DNA from: Actinomycetota bacterium
GTDB taxonomy: Bacteria > Actinomycetota > Thermoleophilia > Gaiellales > Gaiellaceae
Direction of reading: 5' to 3'
Length of the DNA stretch: 5,989 nucleotides
NCBI GenBank assembly: GCA_013698195.1
Contig: JACCVK010000153.1
Location: 1 to 5,989, forward strand
Position 1 is the stretch's first letter. Each line of letters starts with the position of its first letter. A model generated the notes under the pieces. The model worked only from the letters and a program-made list of their open reading frames with translations. It ran no database searches and was not told the origin of the DNA. Positions 5,288-5,989 of the stretch are shown in pieces. Position numbers and translations under genes: made by a program.

Positions 5288-5433
5288 GCGGAGGGGAACC
5301 TCCAGAAGTTGCGACGAGCCCGCTTGGCCTCGCGCTTGAGGCGGCGCTCGATCCGCCGGTGAGACGCCCGGTTGTAGACGGGTGTCTCTGATGAGCCGAT
5401 CTCAGCGATCGCCCTGACTTTCGTCTGCGCCAC
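5284..5433 (-). CDS. 49-residue arginine-rich small protein
   Basis: This frame opens with GTG (5433-5431) and closes with TGA (5286-5284), the stop overlapping the sigma-like gene start as GTGA. The product begins MAQTKVRAIAEIG, then SSETPVYNRASHRRIERR, LKREAKRARRNFWRFPSA. Fourteen of 49 residues are Arg or Lys, concentrated in a probable helix (residues about 25-41), so nucleic-acid or polymerase contact is plausible. No family is recognised. Support comes from the coupled junction, from filling exactly the gap between its two neighbours, and from the absence of a competing frame. The GGAG upstream is distant and lies in a hairpin. Small size keeps confidence moderate. Confidence 0.62.
   Translation of the reverse strand: MAQTKVRAIAEIGSSETPVYNRASHRRIERRLKREAKRARRNFWRFPSA
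5290..5303 (-). promoter_or_regulatory. Hairpin sequestering the Shine-Dalgarno of the sigma-like gene
   Basis: On the minus strand GGAGG, loop TTCC, and CCTCC form a perfect 5-bp stem that includes the only good ribosome binding site before the GTG at 5287. The last arm ends 2 bases before the start codon. Ribosomes finishing the 49-aa gene would open it, which would couple sigma-like synthesis to upstream translation. This is inference from the sequence. Confidence 0.45.
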
Positions 5434-5452
5434 GAGAGCCAGGGTAGCTCTC
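5434..5452 (-). promoter_or_regulatory. Hairpin directly before the 49-aa gene start
   Basis: On the minus strand GAGAGC and GCTCTC pair perfectly around the loop TACCCTG (extendable by T-G and A-T to leave a CCC loop). It abuts the GTG at 5433, and the nearest GGAG overlaps its 5' arm. No T-run follows, so a terminator is unlikely; a translational control element fits better. Confidence 0.4.
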
Positions 5453-5465
5453 CGGGGCGACGGGG

Positions 5466-5989
5466 TTATCCTCCGCCTCGCATCGTCCGCGTGTAGACGA
5501 GCCCGGCGTCCTCCATCATCGCTTCCTTCTGCCGGATGATGAGGTCGTCGAGCGTTCCGTTCGCGTCGGCAGCGAGCCGCATCCCGGCCTCGAGATGCTC
5601 GAGCGCGATCGACAGCACCGCACGAGTGAGGTCGTATACCGACTGACCCGAGACGGTGACGTTGCCGCGGAGATCCGGAGTCGCGCCGAGACCTGAGAGC
5701 TGGAGCTTCGCGCCGGTTTCCAGAAGGCGAGTGACGTCTCCCACGTCCGCCTCGTTCAGGTCGAGCGCCCGGACGCCCGTCGCGTCGTCGCCGCGAAGAC
5801 GACGGAGCCCTGCACCGAGAGAGAGCGTGCCTGCCATCGCTTGCGTCCGTCGAGCGTCAGAGAGAGCGCGCTCGTGGTCTTCGCGGCGGCGGAGGTCCTC
5901 GTGACGGTCGAAAGCGTCGGACCGCTCGACCCAGCGCCACTGCGCCGACCAGTGAGTGACGTTCGTGGGCCCAGCCCCCCCAGTTTCCC
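5466..5989 (-). CDS. Probable terminase small subunit, 5' end outside the window
   Basis: The frame ending in TAA at 5468-5466 is open without a stop up to the window edge, giving 173 visible residues. TerS binds the packaging site and delivers DNA to TerL. The visible upstream part contains HWSAQWRWVERSDAFDRH, matching the W..rW.WveRa.ayd.H pattern I recall from terminase small subunits and related packaging proteins, followed by a charged helical stretch (EDLRRREDHERALSDARR). The C-terminal half contains LNEADVGDVTRLLETGAKLQL, similar to the conserved ...a.dv.rlLe.gakle... segment of the same family. An internal ATG at 5837 has no ribosome binding site and would delete the W-rich motif, so the longer frame is preferred. 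The N-terminal helix-turn-helix expected of the family would lie outside. The position two short genes and a sigma-like gene before TerL agrees with the assignment. A 7-base C run at 5975-5981 is a possible frameshift risk near the edge. Confidence 0.6.
   Translation of the reverse strand, partial: ETGGAGPTNVTHWSAQWRWVERSDAFDRHEDLRRREDHERALSDARRTQAMAGTLSLGAGLRRLRGDDATGVRALDLNEADVGDVTRLLETGAKLQLSGLGATPDLRGNVTVSGQSVYDLTRAVLSIALEHLEAGMRLAADANGTLDDLIIRQKEAMMEDAGLVYTRTMRGGG

Noticed and set aside
1..5989. tRNA genes, CRISPR repeats, insertion sequences, integrase or attachment sites
   Set aside because: No cloverleaf-like pattern, no regularly spaced repeats, no transposase or recombinase motifs, and coding genes account for nearly all of the window.

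Overview
The window reads as the packaging and early structural end of a tailed double-stranded DNA phage (Caudoviricetes-type) or a closely related prophage. Every supported gene lies on the minus strand, so biological order runs from high to low coordinates. DNA is strongly GC-rich, and six of the seven genes whose start is visible upstream of the tail region begin with or near tight, often overlapping junctions; GTG is the usual start codon. That fits a phage of a high-GC bacterium, perhaps an actinobacterium, but nothing here identifies the host. No rRNA, tRNA, CRISPR array, transposase or integrase was seen.

Layout in transcription order: (1) 5989-5466, 3' part of a probable terminase small subunit, with its start outside the window; (2) 5433-5284, a 49-residue arginine-rich protein; (3) 5287-4571, a sigma-70-like protein with an N-terminal zinc ribbon; (4) 4574-4320, an 84-residue cysteine-containing protein; (5) 4310-2628, terminase large subunit; (6) 2560-2330, a 76-residue zinc-finger-like protein; (7) 2314-830, a portal protein of the DUF935 / Mu gp29-like type; (8) 795-346, a 149-residue beta-rich phage structural-type protein; (9) 240-1, the N-terminal 80 codons of a tail-type protein running off the window. 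Genes 2, 3 and 4 are joined by GTGA stop/start overlaps and lead into terminase with a 9-base gap, so 2-5 look like one translationally coupled unit.

Functionally, TerS and TerL would recognise and translocate DNA through the portal. The sigma-like factor sits inside the packaging operon and could direct phage late transcription; this is inference from its domains and position. Four proteins in the row carry CxxC-type possible zinc sites (sigma-like, 84-aa, TerL insert, 76-aa).

The most notable non-coding signals are: an identical 12-base motif (minus strand CCGATACTAGGA) directly before the starts of both the portal and the 149-aa gene; strict confinement of the tetranucleotide CTAG to the three junctions around the portal and zinc-finger genes; an 11-base inverted repeat that brackets those same two genes; and a 50-base duplication between genes 8 and 9 whose six differences are all synonymous, i.e. 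a relic of a second copy of the tail-type gene.
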